Source: Volvariella volvacea V23 (lineage: Eukaryota; Basidiomycota; Agaricomycetes; Agaricales; Pluteaceae). From it: 64,000 nt of DNA. Numbering within the stretch: the stretch's first letter is position 1; each line of letters opens with the position of its first letter. The translations under genes were made by a program, and so were the position numbers. The stretch covers positions 135,059-199,058 of the forward strand of contig KB722766.1 in NCBI GenBank assembly GCA_000349905.1. Direction: 5' to 3'. Below the pieces are notes generated by a model, which was given only the letters and a program-made list of their open reading frames with translations, made no database searches and was not told where the DNA came from. Shown here piece by piece: positions 24,349 through 35,152 of this stretch.

Positions 24349-26456
24349 TCAGTTTCGTCCTGTAACAACATTCTGCACCTGCGTCCAAGGGATAGCAGCC
24401 GGATATGCTTTCCTAGTAAGTCTCGTCCGAGTGTTCTGCTCATACGCATACGCAAAGCCGATTAGCTCAAATTCGGACCAGGCTGTGCCCAGAAAGCAAA
24501 GACCGAATGGCACGCCCGGCGCTGGATGGACAGTTTGTGGACCAGCACGGCTGATAGCAGTGCCTTCCGGGTAAAAACCAAGGGGTACTTGGAAGAGCAT
24601 GAGCAATCCCAGAAATTCAGATTCTGGACGGAAGCATAACGAACCAGTGACGATTGGATATCCCGAAATCGCTAGGTGATGTCCATTAGCAAACTGTTCA
24701 GGTACATATTATATCTGCTTACCAGGTAGGGTGCATGTGAATCCTTCTGATGGGAGAACCAAAGCGTCCAGATTATGTGCTTGGAGTGCAAAGTCAATTC
24801 CTCTTGTTTGCCCCAAATCCCTGTTCATGGAGAGAGCCTGATAGAAAGCCGAATTACGCCCTTTTGTCGATTGGGCTGTCACTAAGCTGGGATGGGTCAT
24901 CTTATAAGTGCATTCAATCTCCTTCTACAGTCAAACTCACATGGACTGATCCTCAAACCCCTCCGGTCGTTCACGGGGTTCATTAAAATTAAAACTAATG
25001 AGGTCTGCTAGACTTCGTACCCCGGACGGGTTAGAGAGCAGAGACGCATACCACTGGTTCAACTGGACCTGTGCACAGCAAATATAGGTGAGCTAGGCCT
25101 CGGAGTGGTCATTCTTCAGATGTCACCTTAAAATCCACATGCAGAACGAGGTCCTCATTCCTGCGAGATGCAATAATCTCATCTGCAGACGGTAAACCTA
25201 CAGGATCGACGATAGTTGCACCAAGACTTCGCATGGTCTTCAATGCTTCTTCAAATGCGACCATAACGGAGGGGTCGATCCTTATGATAGAGTTGTCCAG
25301 AAAGGCGCGGCGCGGGACCCCAATCCGTTTCCCTTTCAACGCGTCCTTATTTAAAGCTTTCGTGTAATCGGGCAGTGTATCTGGCTGTGCAAGAGTGAAA
25401 CTGTCGTTGGGGTCCTTCCCTGCAATTATTGAGAGTACAATGGCGGCGTCTGCAACAGATCTGGTCATTGGTCCAACAGTGTCTTGATGGGCGGATATAG
25501 GTATCACTGTTTTATATAAGTCTAGCCGTTCCTGCAGTCGAAGGAAGCATCCTACCTCCTACTCTAGATGTCAACCCAACCGTAGGTTTGATCCCAACAA
25601 TATTGTTATGACTAGAGGGAGATATGATACTCCCATCGGTCTCTGTGCCAAGAGTCACCGCAGCCAGACCAATCGACGCAGCTACACCAGACCCAGATGA
25701 CGAGCCGCTCGGATCAGCATTCGGGAAATATGCGCTCGTGCATTGTCCGCCTCTGCCAGACCAACCAGAGGCGATGTGTCCTCTGAAGTGGCCGAGTTCA
25801 GACAGGTTGGCTTTACCTGGCAGGAGCAGCACCACAATGCTTGAGCTTTAATTTCTGTAGAGGTTGTGGGCACCTACCGAGCACGATGGCCCCTGCTTCC
25901 CTAAGGCGCTTGACGACACTAGCGTCATCACTCACCACCGATCCCAGAAGACTGAAAGACCCAGCTGTAGTATTCATACCTGTGATAGTGCGACGTACAT
26001 TAGCCCTCTCTTCCTAGGAGGTGATCGGGCGTTCCACCTTCTAAGGCAACAGTGGCTATGTTATCCTAGAAGGTTTTCATTAACATGGCCATCTATACTC
26101 ATCGGAGAGAGGAAATACCTTCAATAGCACAGGAATTCCATGCAAAGCACTTCTTTTTCCCCTTACCCTCCTTTCAGTGTCCAAATACGCAGCTTGGGCT
26201 AACGCAGAAGGGTTCACTTCCAACACCGCCCGTAACGCGGGCCCTTGGAAGTTAACTTCTTCGATTCGAGTAAAATACGCCTGAATCCCATGGCTTAACA
26301 TTAGTTGATCAGTGGTGATGGTATATATACCCTGACAAGGTCGACGCTGGTAAAGCGCCCAGCATCTAGACATGCTTGGAGCTCTTCGACGGAGGCTTCA
26401 TATAGATCTGGGAATTGGACCTTGTTATTGTCGTAAGGAAAGTAATTCGGCGTCAT
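24349..26456 (-). CDS. Amidase signature family protein, copy 3, no clear signal peptide
   Basis: Third tandem copy. The core reads KVQFPDLYEASVEELQACLD, KANLSELGHFRGHIASGWSG, NADPSGSSSGSGVAASIGLA, TETDGSIISPSSHNN and GKRIGVPRRAFLDNS, and the last exon ends at 24349. Catalytic residues are present. In front of the conserved start only a short hydrophilic leader beginning at an ATG at 26456 is in frame. A weakly hydrophobic stretch upstream (ILLRALIASC) is cut by a stop. Compared with copy 1 the secretion signal appears lost, so the product may be cytosolic or the gene may be decaying. Confidence 0.72.
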
Positions 26457-26738
26457 TTATTAATATTAAAGGGTTATTCCCAACAGCGCGTGCTGAGGTA
26501 ATGAGAGGACGGGCTGCAAGATGCGATAAGCGCTCGCAGGAGGATGGTATTAATACGGATCCATGTTGCTTATGAAATGTCGAATTCAGCTAAACAGGAC
26601 GTCTGTTGGTTGCGCTCGTGGCATCGTTTAAGCGCCATGAACGTGGCATTTTGTGACCCTACGACTTTCACTTCCCCCAAGTCACAAGGAGTGCGTCCTA
26701 AAATGGATGCAATTAAAGATGCTGAGCCTACATTCACA

Positions 26739-27618
26739 CTATAGCTTTCTCGGCTGTCTGCGTAAATGCGAACGCGAACGACGCGAGATACGTTCGTTAC
26801 GTTTAGGAAATGGGAACATCTCTCCACCCTCCAACATAGGCAGTCCCATACTACCATCAATATCTGCACATCCTTGCGAGGATTGGTTGATGAAATGGCC
26901 ATTTCTGATCGTGAATACAACATCCGCCCTGAAAACCGATAAGATTTGGTGTTCTACGCCAAAAAGCAAGGATGAAATTCGTACTGCGTTTCTGGGAATT
27001 CGGGTTCGTCATCGTCCATATCGAGGTGTTCGAAGAGGTCTTCCATGTGTTCGGAGTCCTATCAAGTATATCGGTCACAGCCATTGGTGGAGTCGTCTTG
27101 CTACTTACCCAAGCAATCAAAATAGCTTGAGTACTTTCAGCAGCAAACGCTTGTACTCGTTGTAGAACACAATCATCCGGCGCATCATCACCAGTAGAGC
27201 TATGACATGATGTCGTCTTAGATAGTTACTAGCGAGATGGAAAGTAGAGCCCACGTACCAAACAGTATCGACCTCTATTCCTAGCGCGTCGGCCAATGGC
27301 TTGACCGTCCCTAAAGCGGTGTGGCATGTGGGGGTTGTGATACTAGGTTCACAAGTAATGATATAACCGATATTATACGGCGATTCAGGTCCAAAGAGCT
27401 ATCCTCACGCATATAAGTTGCTCGTTCCATTAACATATAGCTTGACTCACTGTAGGAAGGCAAGTGGTGGCCCTTTGCAAGCCAACTGGAGTGAACCCGA
27501 CTTCGCCCAAAGAAGCCACTTCGGCGTTGCGTATAATGTAGATGGAGTTGCGAACAGCGGATACAGGAACTGAAAGTCCCAATAATAAAGTGACAAAACC
27601 AAAACTTAAAGAGTACAT
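26739..27618 (-). CDS. Secreted histidine-phosphatase-like protein, probably catalytically dead (copy 1)
   Basis: Starts MYSLSFGFVTLLLGLSVPVS, a signal peptide, then SIYIIRNAEVASLG. Exons continue with LFGPESPYNIGYIITCEPS, TALGTVKPLADALGIEVD, ILIAW joined in phase 0 to DSEHMEDLFEHLDMDDDE, and ADVVFTIRNGHF. It ends RRQPRKL at 26739. Fold and order match small fungal phosphoglycerate-mutase-like proteins, whose active site starts RHGE or RHAE and later has WEHD. Here the first catalytic His is Asn (RNAE) and the EH of WEHD is absent after splicing. A paralog with the same two losses follows. A CATATAAG element lies about 100 bp upstream. Confidence 0.72.
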
Positions 27619-28378
27619 GACTGCAAAGGAGCGTGAGGTCTGAAGGAGTGTGGTTAGTAGCTGCAATGAAGCCGCTGATCGATAGATGAAGAGGAGACGG
27701 GGTCCGTCGATACATGGATCTTATATGACCCAATATACCCGGATAGTGCAATGAGCTGGCGTTACGTCGGGTGAAGCACTAATCTTGCTCAGCACAGAAC
27801 ATCGAACCTCGTGTTCAACACTGCGGACGGTATTACATCCCCAAACGAAACCCACAGAAGCAGCGCATAGCGGTATTTGAGCGGTAGTAAGAGAGCATTC
27901 GAACAAGCGTCGTGCAAGCGAAGAGAGACATATCGTCAAGACAACATTTCATGTGCGTACTTGCGGGCATTGGTGACTCGGCGACTACGTGAGACGTCCA
28001 CCTAAGCGACGCCGGCTGCTTGTAAGCGCGTCAATCGATATGAATCTGTCAAAATAACCGTGGTTTCGCGTATGTTGGACATGGTGCATTGAAGCATAAT
28101 GGTATAGCTGGGTGAGTGAAGGGCAGGGGCGAAGGTGAAAGTCCAAATACAGGATTCCGAACTTCCCACGCATATAGGGATCTCCCCGCTCGTCAAGTCC
28201 TTCCAGTCCTTCCAGCAGCGTTTCTTGACACGAAAAACGTCTTACCAAATCAAGAGAATTTCAAACAGGGAATTTCCAGCATGGACAGTTCATCCGATAA
28301 TTTTTCAGATTTCAGTTATAGTCCATAATTTGAGTCAAATACAAGCGATTGGAACGAAACTACTAACACAACATAGAA
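27619..28378. other. Spacer between the two phosphatase-like paralogs
   Basis: 760 bp without supported genes. It includes a TATA-like element (27719-27726, minus strand) for copy 1. Confidence 0.4.
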
Positions 28379-29863
28379 TTAGAAACTACGACGAGTATAG
28401 ATCCTCCTCATCCTTAAGTGCCTCCTAGCGAGCTCTTCGACATGTGCGATCACCGCAGGGTCGGCACGCTTTTGAATCTCTGCGTGCGCCTCCGATTCTA
28501 CTGCAAACCCAGTCGCGTTTGCTTCTTGCTCGGTGACGACTGGTTTAGTAAGTCCTGATTGTTCAGTGGGGCGGTGTTCTGGCGCGACATGGAGCCGCTC
28601 ATGGCTTTGGCGCTCACTGGCGCTTCCACTGGTGGATGCACTGTGATGGTGCGCCCTGTTACGCGCAGTCTCTTGAACATGTTCGTGGCCTTCGCGTTGC
28701 TGTTCACGGAGGTGCTCCTCTCCGTCCTCATCCTCGTCTTCTTCGTCTTCATCTGGTTCATTCTCGCCTCCATCATCTACTTCATCTTCCTCGTCTCCCT
28801 CATCTTCATCGTCGTCGTCATCCTCTTCATCGTCAACTCCGGCATCCTCATGTTCATCTGGTTCGTCTTCGTCTTCCTCATCCTCGTCGCGTTTGAGTTC
28901 CACCTTCCCTTCGAGTTCTTCGAGTTCAGAGCGTTTTTGGGGTGGTGCAATTGCTACAGGATAATCGACAGTGCCGTCGATGCCTTCGCATTCCATCGAA
29001 GTTTGGCCGATAAAGATGTCGTTCCTGATGGTGAAGATTACATCCGCACTAGAAGGAACATCAATTTAATATAGAAATACGAGAAGGGGAAGATTCCTTA
29101 CTGTTCTGTGGGGAACTTGGGCAAGTTCGAGATGTCGGACTCGAAGTTGTCAAAGATGTCATCCATGTAATCTGCGTCCTGTTCCACGCACACTTCGTAT
29201 GAAGGATCAAATATCGAATTTTTGTAAAACATGCTTACCCATACGATGAGAATACCCTGTGTGCTAGTCATGGCAAAGTTGTTTATAACATTAGACAAGC
29301 ACTCTTCGTGTTGGTCGTCGTCATCGTATTCGTCTTCTTCCTCGTCTTCTTCCTCTTCTCCGCTTCCTGGCTCCGTTGGCGTTGTTGGCTCTTCGGGCTC
29401 TGGGTCATCTACTTCCTCGTTTTCATAGATTTCGCCCTCAGGGTAGCTAGAGTTCACACCTTAGTATACAGCTAGACAGATTTGGGATTATGATAGTTAC
29501 CATGATTCATTGACTTCCAAACCAAGTGCTTGTGCAACAGGAGCAGCAGTGCCATAAGCAGCATGGCAGATATTCGAGTGAAGGGCCCGTTTGCACGAGA
29601 TGACCAATCCAACTGGGTGTTGGGATCCTGGTCCAAAGTACTAGAAACTTGTTTATATGACATCACAGACATCGACAGTAGAGGGTACATACATTTCTAA
29701 CGCAAGTAGTAGCCCTTTGCAGGCCGGCTTCGGTGAAGCCTTCAAGACCGAGCGCTGGGCGTTCCGCGTTACGAATGACGTAGATGGGGTTACGAACGGC
29801 CACAGAAGTGGTCGCAACCAAAATGAGCGTCAAAAGTGATACAAATGGAAAGCCAAGCTTCAT
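28379..29863 (-). CDS. Secreted histidine-phosphatase-like protein with long acidic insertions (copy 2)
   Basis: Starts MKLGFPFVSLLTLILVATTS, a signal peptide, then PIYVIRNAERPALGLEGFTE. Later exons read YFGPGSQHPVGLVIS, GTAAPVAQALGLEVNES, an acidic block with EEEEDEEEDEYDDDD, NVINNFAMTSTQGILIVW joined to DADYMDDIFDNFESD, and ADVIFTIRNDIFIGQ. A second very acidic tail (DDEEDDDDDEDEGDEEDEVD) precedes the end RRSF. Like copy 1 it has RNAE instead of RHGE and lacks the second catalytic His, so it is probably a pseudoenzyme. The acidic inserts are absent from copy 1. An AATATAAAC element lies about 90 bp upstream of the ATG. Confidence 0.72.
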
Positions 29864-30410
29864 AGTGTTGGTAAAGGAGTGTGGGGGTAGAAAGGAATGT
29901 AGGGTACGAGCCTAAAGATCTGTGGATGAGGAAGAGTCAGTCCAGACGGCTGAGTTTATATTATCTCCTTCGGCTACGAAGGAAGACACAACTTGTGCCC
30001 AAAGAAGATCGGCGGCGGGACGTAGTGCGAGAAGAAGCTGGTTGAAATAGCCGGTGTACAAGCTGTCATGCTGCAAGCGAGCTCAATACAAAGTGAGGCC
30101 ACGACTGGGCTTGCTATCGTAATGCGGTGCGGATTTACGCCTGAAATGCAGCGTATATTCTCTTATTCCCGGTAGTACGAGACTTGGCTTCAAGTAAGTG
30201 GATGCACCGATGATAGACGTAGAAGGTCTGGACGAGCCAAGAACTGGATTGGATTCAAACAGGTACAAATAGACTTATCTTATCTACATTCGTTATCGCA
30301 AAGGGTCATAAGTGTCAGGTGCGCGTAATGGATCTGCACCTGCGAGTCCAAGTCGTATTTAAACCCTCTAGTCCACCAACACCACCTTTACCCCGCATCA
30401 CCATCTGGCC
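29864..30410. promoter_or_regulatory. Divergent intergenic region upstream of URC4
   Basis: Separates the minus-strand phosphatase-like gene from plus-strand URC4. A TATTTAAA element at 30356-30363 lies 48 bp before the URC4 ATG, and AATATAAAC (minus strand, 29951-29960) serves the other gene. No other gene is seen. Confidence 0.5.
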
Positions 30411-32081
30411 ATGATCGGAACAGCAGAACTCAGCCCTCAGGCAACCGCAGTGTACCTTCGTTCTCTCCCCGCCATTCGTGAACGATGCCAACGCGTCTTT
30501 GATCTCGCCCAGGCCGGAAAGCTGGAGTACTTTGATTATCATCCAGAGAAAGAGGATGCCGTAGCTGAATTTTGCATTGGGATTATGAAGGTGAGCGTAT
30601 CGTTGAATCATTGTTGATTAGCTCGGGGCACTCACGCGATCTAGAGGGACTATGGTACAAACTTTGCTGGCGTAAGTTCCGTTCCGTGATCGTCCCATCG
30701 CGAGTTGAACCAACCGTCCACTTCCTCCGACCATTTGCTCAACATGAACGTAGATTCAACCTCACGGTCGATGGAGACACCTCGACGCCGGAGTTGAACG
30801 CGTTCAACCCCTATTAGCCTCATGGCAAAGCTCCCCAAACCCTCCCGACACCAAAGAAGCCGCGCGTCGTGCGGTTGATCTATTCCTCGTCTCCGTGCTG
30901 TTGGATGCTGGTGCTGGAAGCGTCTGGTCCTATGCAGAAAAATCAACCGGGCAGAAGTTTTCACGATCTGAAGGTCTAGCTGTTGCGAGTTTCTATATGT
31001 TCGAGGACGGGTTCTTTTCCAGTGATCCATCTCAACCATACAGGGTTGATGGTAAGTTGAGATGATGCATTGGTGGATCTGATTGTTCAGTTGACGTATT
31101 GTTCCAGCCCAGGGGTTATCGCAACTAACCGTTGAGAAGACTACAGCGGCGATGCAAGTCAGTGAATCCAACCCTATGGTTGGACTCGAAGGTCGTACTT
31201 CCTTGCTCATCAATTTGAGCAACGCTCTCAAACAAAGTCCTCAATTCTTCGGAGCTGACGGGCGTCCAGGAAACATAGTTGGTGAGACAACGACACGCTA
31301 CTTATTTGAATGAGAGCATCATTAAACATGTCATGAATAGACTTCCTTCAGACCGAATCCAAAGTCGTCGACGGAAAGACCCTGGTCCCCCTCGCGTCCT
31401 TATGGGCAGCCCTAGCGGACGGATTGAACCCTATCTGGCCATCCCGTTTATCGCTCGGTGGAATCTCATTGGGTGATGTTTGGCCCTGCACTGTCCTGAA
31501 ATCCACTAGCGGAAGTACCAAAGAAGGCGACGAGCTAGTTCCGTTCCATAAACTAACTCAATGGCTCACATACAGTATCATTGAGGTTCTTGAAAAGGTA
31601 TTGGAGTGGAAGGTCGTAGGTGTTGAAGAGATGACCGGGCTTCCTGAATACAGAAATGGTAATAGATTGCTTTTCATAGCTCTGTGCCCTACTACTCCGT
31701 GTGCTGATTCTGGATATAGGCGGACTCCTCGTTGATCTGGGAGTGCTAGCACTCAAACCAAACGTCATTCCAACGGATCCCGTATCAGGCCTTCCAAAGG
31801 TAGTTCCTTCCCATCCTGCTGTTGTAGAATGGCGAGCTATGACCGTCATTGGCCTGTAAGCCCCTTTTCTCGCCATGCTGAGGGCTTCGTGCTAACCTCA
31901 ACATAGTGACCGCATCGCCGAGAACATTCGTACCAAGCTAGGTTTAACCAAAGACCAACTTGCTCTTGTCCAAGTCTTGGAGGGTGCCACTTGGAAAGGA
32001 GGACGTGAGATCGCGAAACAAAAGCGTCCTGCCACTGGTGGTCCTCCAATTGAAATCGAGAGTGATGGTACTGTATTCTAA
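30411..32081 (+). CDS. URC4: URC4/DUF1688 family protein (uracil catabolism)
   Basis: Multi-exon gene. It opens MIGTAELSPQATAVYLRSLP and continues IRERCQRVFDLAQAGKLEYF and AEFCIGIMK. Across introns come RDYGTNFAG and PHGRWRHLDAGVER, then RAVDLFLVSVLLDAGAGSVW, SRSEGLAVASFYMFEDGFFS, TSLLINLSNALKQSPQFFG, GISLGDVWPC, GVEEMTGLPEYRNGG and LPKVVPSHPAVVEWRAMTVI. This is the full DUF1688 pattern. In Lachancea kluyveri URC4 is one of the genes needed to use uracil as nitrogen source by the URC route; its exact reaction is unsettled. It ends GTVF at 32081. The neighbouring convergent MFS gene has no proven link to it. Confidence 0.88.
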
Positions 32082-32236
32082 GAAATTAGTTACTTTCTAG
32101 GTCTACTTGAATCCTATACCTATTGTATCATATGCTCGGCTCAATACTCCCCGAGTTTTTACGGAATCAGGAGGTGAATCAGCATACGTGTTAGTGTGGC
32201 ACCCAGCCTGATATTAGGGTAACTAGATGGGTATAA

Positions 32237-34443
32237 TTAAACTACCTGTTTTCCTAGCCTTCTCGCGACAAACCATCTCGAAAGCAAGGCCATGAAACCA
32301 GATGCGATTATCATTAGCTGTTGTACCCAACAGGAGCAAATGTGCAATAGCGTCATACGTCGTAATGCGAGGGTATTTAAACGAGTTTTCCAGTAAATCA
32401 GCATCAGTTGGATGGCATATATGGGGATGGCATTGAAATTCACTTACACCAGAAAACAACGAAGCGCGCCTATACACGAGGAATCAAGCGATGAGTAACG
32501 ACTTGACAATGGAAAGGTAACGCAGAGCTGTTGGTACTTACAGCCAATTAAAGTTTTCTGTCAATAGCTCTCCGGAGATGGGCGTGGCGAAAAGGCCGAT
32601 GATACCACAAAATCCAAAGTTGATGCCGATTCTGGCTCCCAATTCGCTTCTGTTCTTCGATAGGACAGCTAAAATGCAGGAAGAGTCAGCTTGTCATGCT
32701 AGACTCGCATCTTGAACCATTAGCCTTACCCATTGCCGGTGGCGTGAGCCCAATAGCTGTAGTGTTCAAAGTGATTAGGAATTATTATAATGTCGTTTGT
32801 AGACTAAACTAGCAATAGAACTTACCAGCACCCGAAAGGAAACCATAAAATATCGCGAACAACGTGGTTCCTGAAACATCGTGGACGACAGACATGGTGC
32901 ACGTCACGATCCCACTAACGAAGATGAAGAATGCGAATAGATTGAAGACACCTAGTTTCGGGACGAGTAAAGGAGGGATAATTCTACCAAAAACGCTCGC
33001 TGCATTCAGAATTGGGAGCTGAGAAGAGAATTAGTTTTACCAAAGAGTGGGCAAAGATGCTTACAGAGTAGAAAGCGAAATTCCGATCGACACCATGAGT
33101 TATGGCGTTGAGCTGCAAGTAAAATATGGGGTAAAATAATCCAAAGAATATGAATATTGATCTATCAGTACCACGCACAATCAGATTGGGATCAGAGTGA
33201 AAAGGTCAAAGCGCACCCAAAAACGAGAAGCAGATAAGGTGGGTCTGTGAGGAATTCCTTAATGGGCAGAACGGGTCCTTGTTTCTTTGGCGGCAGCCGT
33301 GTTCTCATAGTTAAGCTTGCCACGATGAGGAGAAAGACGTTGAGCGCCCCACTAACGCGAACACCATTATGGAATCCCAGAGAGCCTTGGAATAGGCTGT
33401 TCAGCATGATTGGGTGCAGTACGGCGCCTAGAATCAGGATTTCAGGAGTTACCACCTCTCAGAGGCATATTTCGATCGCGAGTACATACCCAACGCCGTG
33501 CCAGCGGCTACAATACCCATTGCGAGTGGCCCTTGGCGTTGGAAGTAGTGGGAGACGATAGCGAGAGCTATACTGAAATCGGTTATGTATTTAGAACGGT
33601 GAAATGACCCGACTTACTTGGAACGTAAGCCAATCCACTTGATATTCCTAAGCAAACACCTTGGGAAAGGAAAACCTTAGATGGCGAGCGCACTTGATTG
33701 TCTGGCGGGGTTTATTCGACTGTTTATGCCACTTACTTGATAGTATTGATTTTGGTGTGTTACAGAAAGTGTGAACACTGTTACGACAGGCGTATTAATT
33801 AGTAGGCGCTAGACACTACCACTTGTGGCGCACTGGCACCTACAGGCTACCGCATGAAGGATGGTAGACGCAATTATCATATGATGGCTAGGCGCCATAT
33901 GGGTTGGTTTTAGTGGTATTCAGATAGTACTGTACTCACAAATAACCACGATCAAAGGCCCGGCCAGTGACAATCCCAGATGAGAAGATGAACAGTACTT
34001 GAACTCCACCAATCCAGCTAAGAGTCTGTAAATTAGCCCATCGGGAGTGCTTGACAAATTAGCTCGAGAGAGAGGACCAACCCTATATCCCGCGGGGTAT
34101 AATTACTCAGATATTCCCGCACATAATAATCCTGGTAGACACCAAATGCACTGGTATATCTTATATGCCAGCAGTATAAGCAAACCAAGCCAATTTTCAG
34201 GATAGAAACCTGCGCACCCCAAAGTACAATATTGCGACAAGGTACTAAACGATATTCAAAATCAGGGATCTATTCAAGTTGATGTCCCAACTTGATACTA
34301 AAGACTCACGCTCCAAAAAGTGTTAGCCAACCCCAAAGTCCACCCTCGGGAAAATCAGGCTCAGCTGGCTGTCCCTTCGATTGTTGCTCCACTTCTATCC
34401 GAGTCGATTCCCCGGAGTGCGTTCCCTTCTCTGCGTCTGCCAT
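32237..34443 (-). CDS. MFS transporter, monocarboxylate-transporter-like
   Basis: Many-exon minus-strand gene starting at 34443 with a hydrophilic N-terminus (MADAEKG) leading to FPEGGLWGWLTLFGA, the canonical first-helix entry of fungal MCT-type MFS proteins. Middle exons include MLNSLFQGSLGFHNGVRVSG, SLTMRTRLPPKKQGP and YLLLVFGCALTF. The last exon gives IASGFMALLSRWFVARRLGK at the end of helix 12, with a stop at 32237. It is predicted to have 12 helices in the plasma membrane; the substrate is unknown, but family members move carboxylates, riboflavin or similar solutes. It is convergent with URC4, with 155 bp between stops. Confidence 0.85.
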
Positions 34444-35152
34444 CTCGTATCGACTAGGATGGAATTGAAGCACGTCGAAGGATGGAAATTTCGACGCGTA
34501 CGCGCTGGAATAAAATTACGTTGAGCGACGCAACTACACTGAGTTTGAAGGAGGAACGAGTGGCCGAGTCCCGGTTCGAGTCGAAAAGTGGTAGATTTTA
34601 TACCATATATCCATTTACCATTGGTAGAACAGTAATGGAGTCAATGGGCACCAACGCGACCCGGGATCCTTGCCTTTCTTCGTCCTGAATTGTGGCAATT
34701 GGCCATCCGTAGCCACCGGTAAATCTTCTCGACTACTAAGCATTTCGGCCAGCTCTACACATCCCCGGCCCTCCCCCAGAGGGGCCCCACTTAATACCGA
34801 ACACTAACGGTAATGTGGTACCCGGTCCCATACTACCCTCAGGCCCACCACTGCATCTATTCCATGCCCCCTTTGCATTAGCCGGGGAGGTTATTTATGC
34901 CACATCATGACGCTTTACGATGAGATACCAGACGCAAAGATCAACAAAGCTATTCGCGTTGCTTAAGCCTACACTCCATCTACAAATCACAAATCGATAT
35001 GAGCTACACGACGTGGTATACAAAAACGATACAAAAGAGCATACAAATCGAATACACGCACAAAACAGATAACAACCTCAAGGCACCTAGAAATGAACTT
35101 GTCATCGTCCTACAATCAATCCCTCACAGAACTACTTCTTCCCTCCCCGTTT
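34444..35152. other. Intergenic region
   Basis: 709 bp between the MFS start and the stop of the next minus-strand gene. No supported coding sequence. Confidence 0.4.

Noticed and set aside
28559..29074. Plus-strand 171-codon frame that looks like a multi-helix membrane protein
   Set aside because: It is the antisense of the Asp/Glu-rich tail of the pseudo-phosphatase. Acidic codons read backwards give Ile, Val, Leu and Phe, producing a false hydrophobic pattern.
34560..34600. GGTTCGAGTC resembling a tRNA B box
   Set aside because: No matching A box, acceptor stem or anticodon arm at suitable spacing. No tRNA was supported anywhere in the window.
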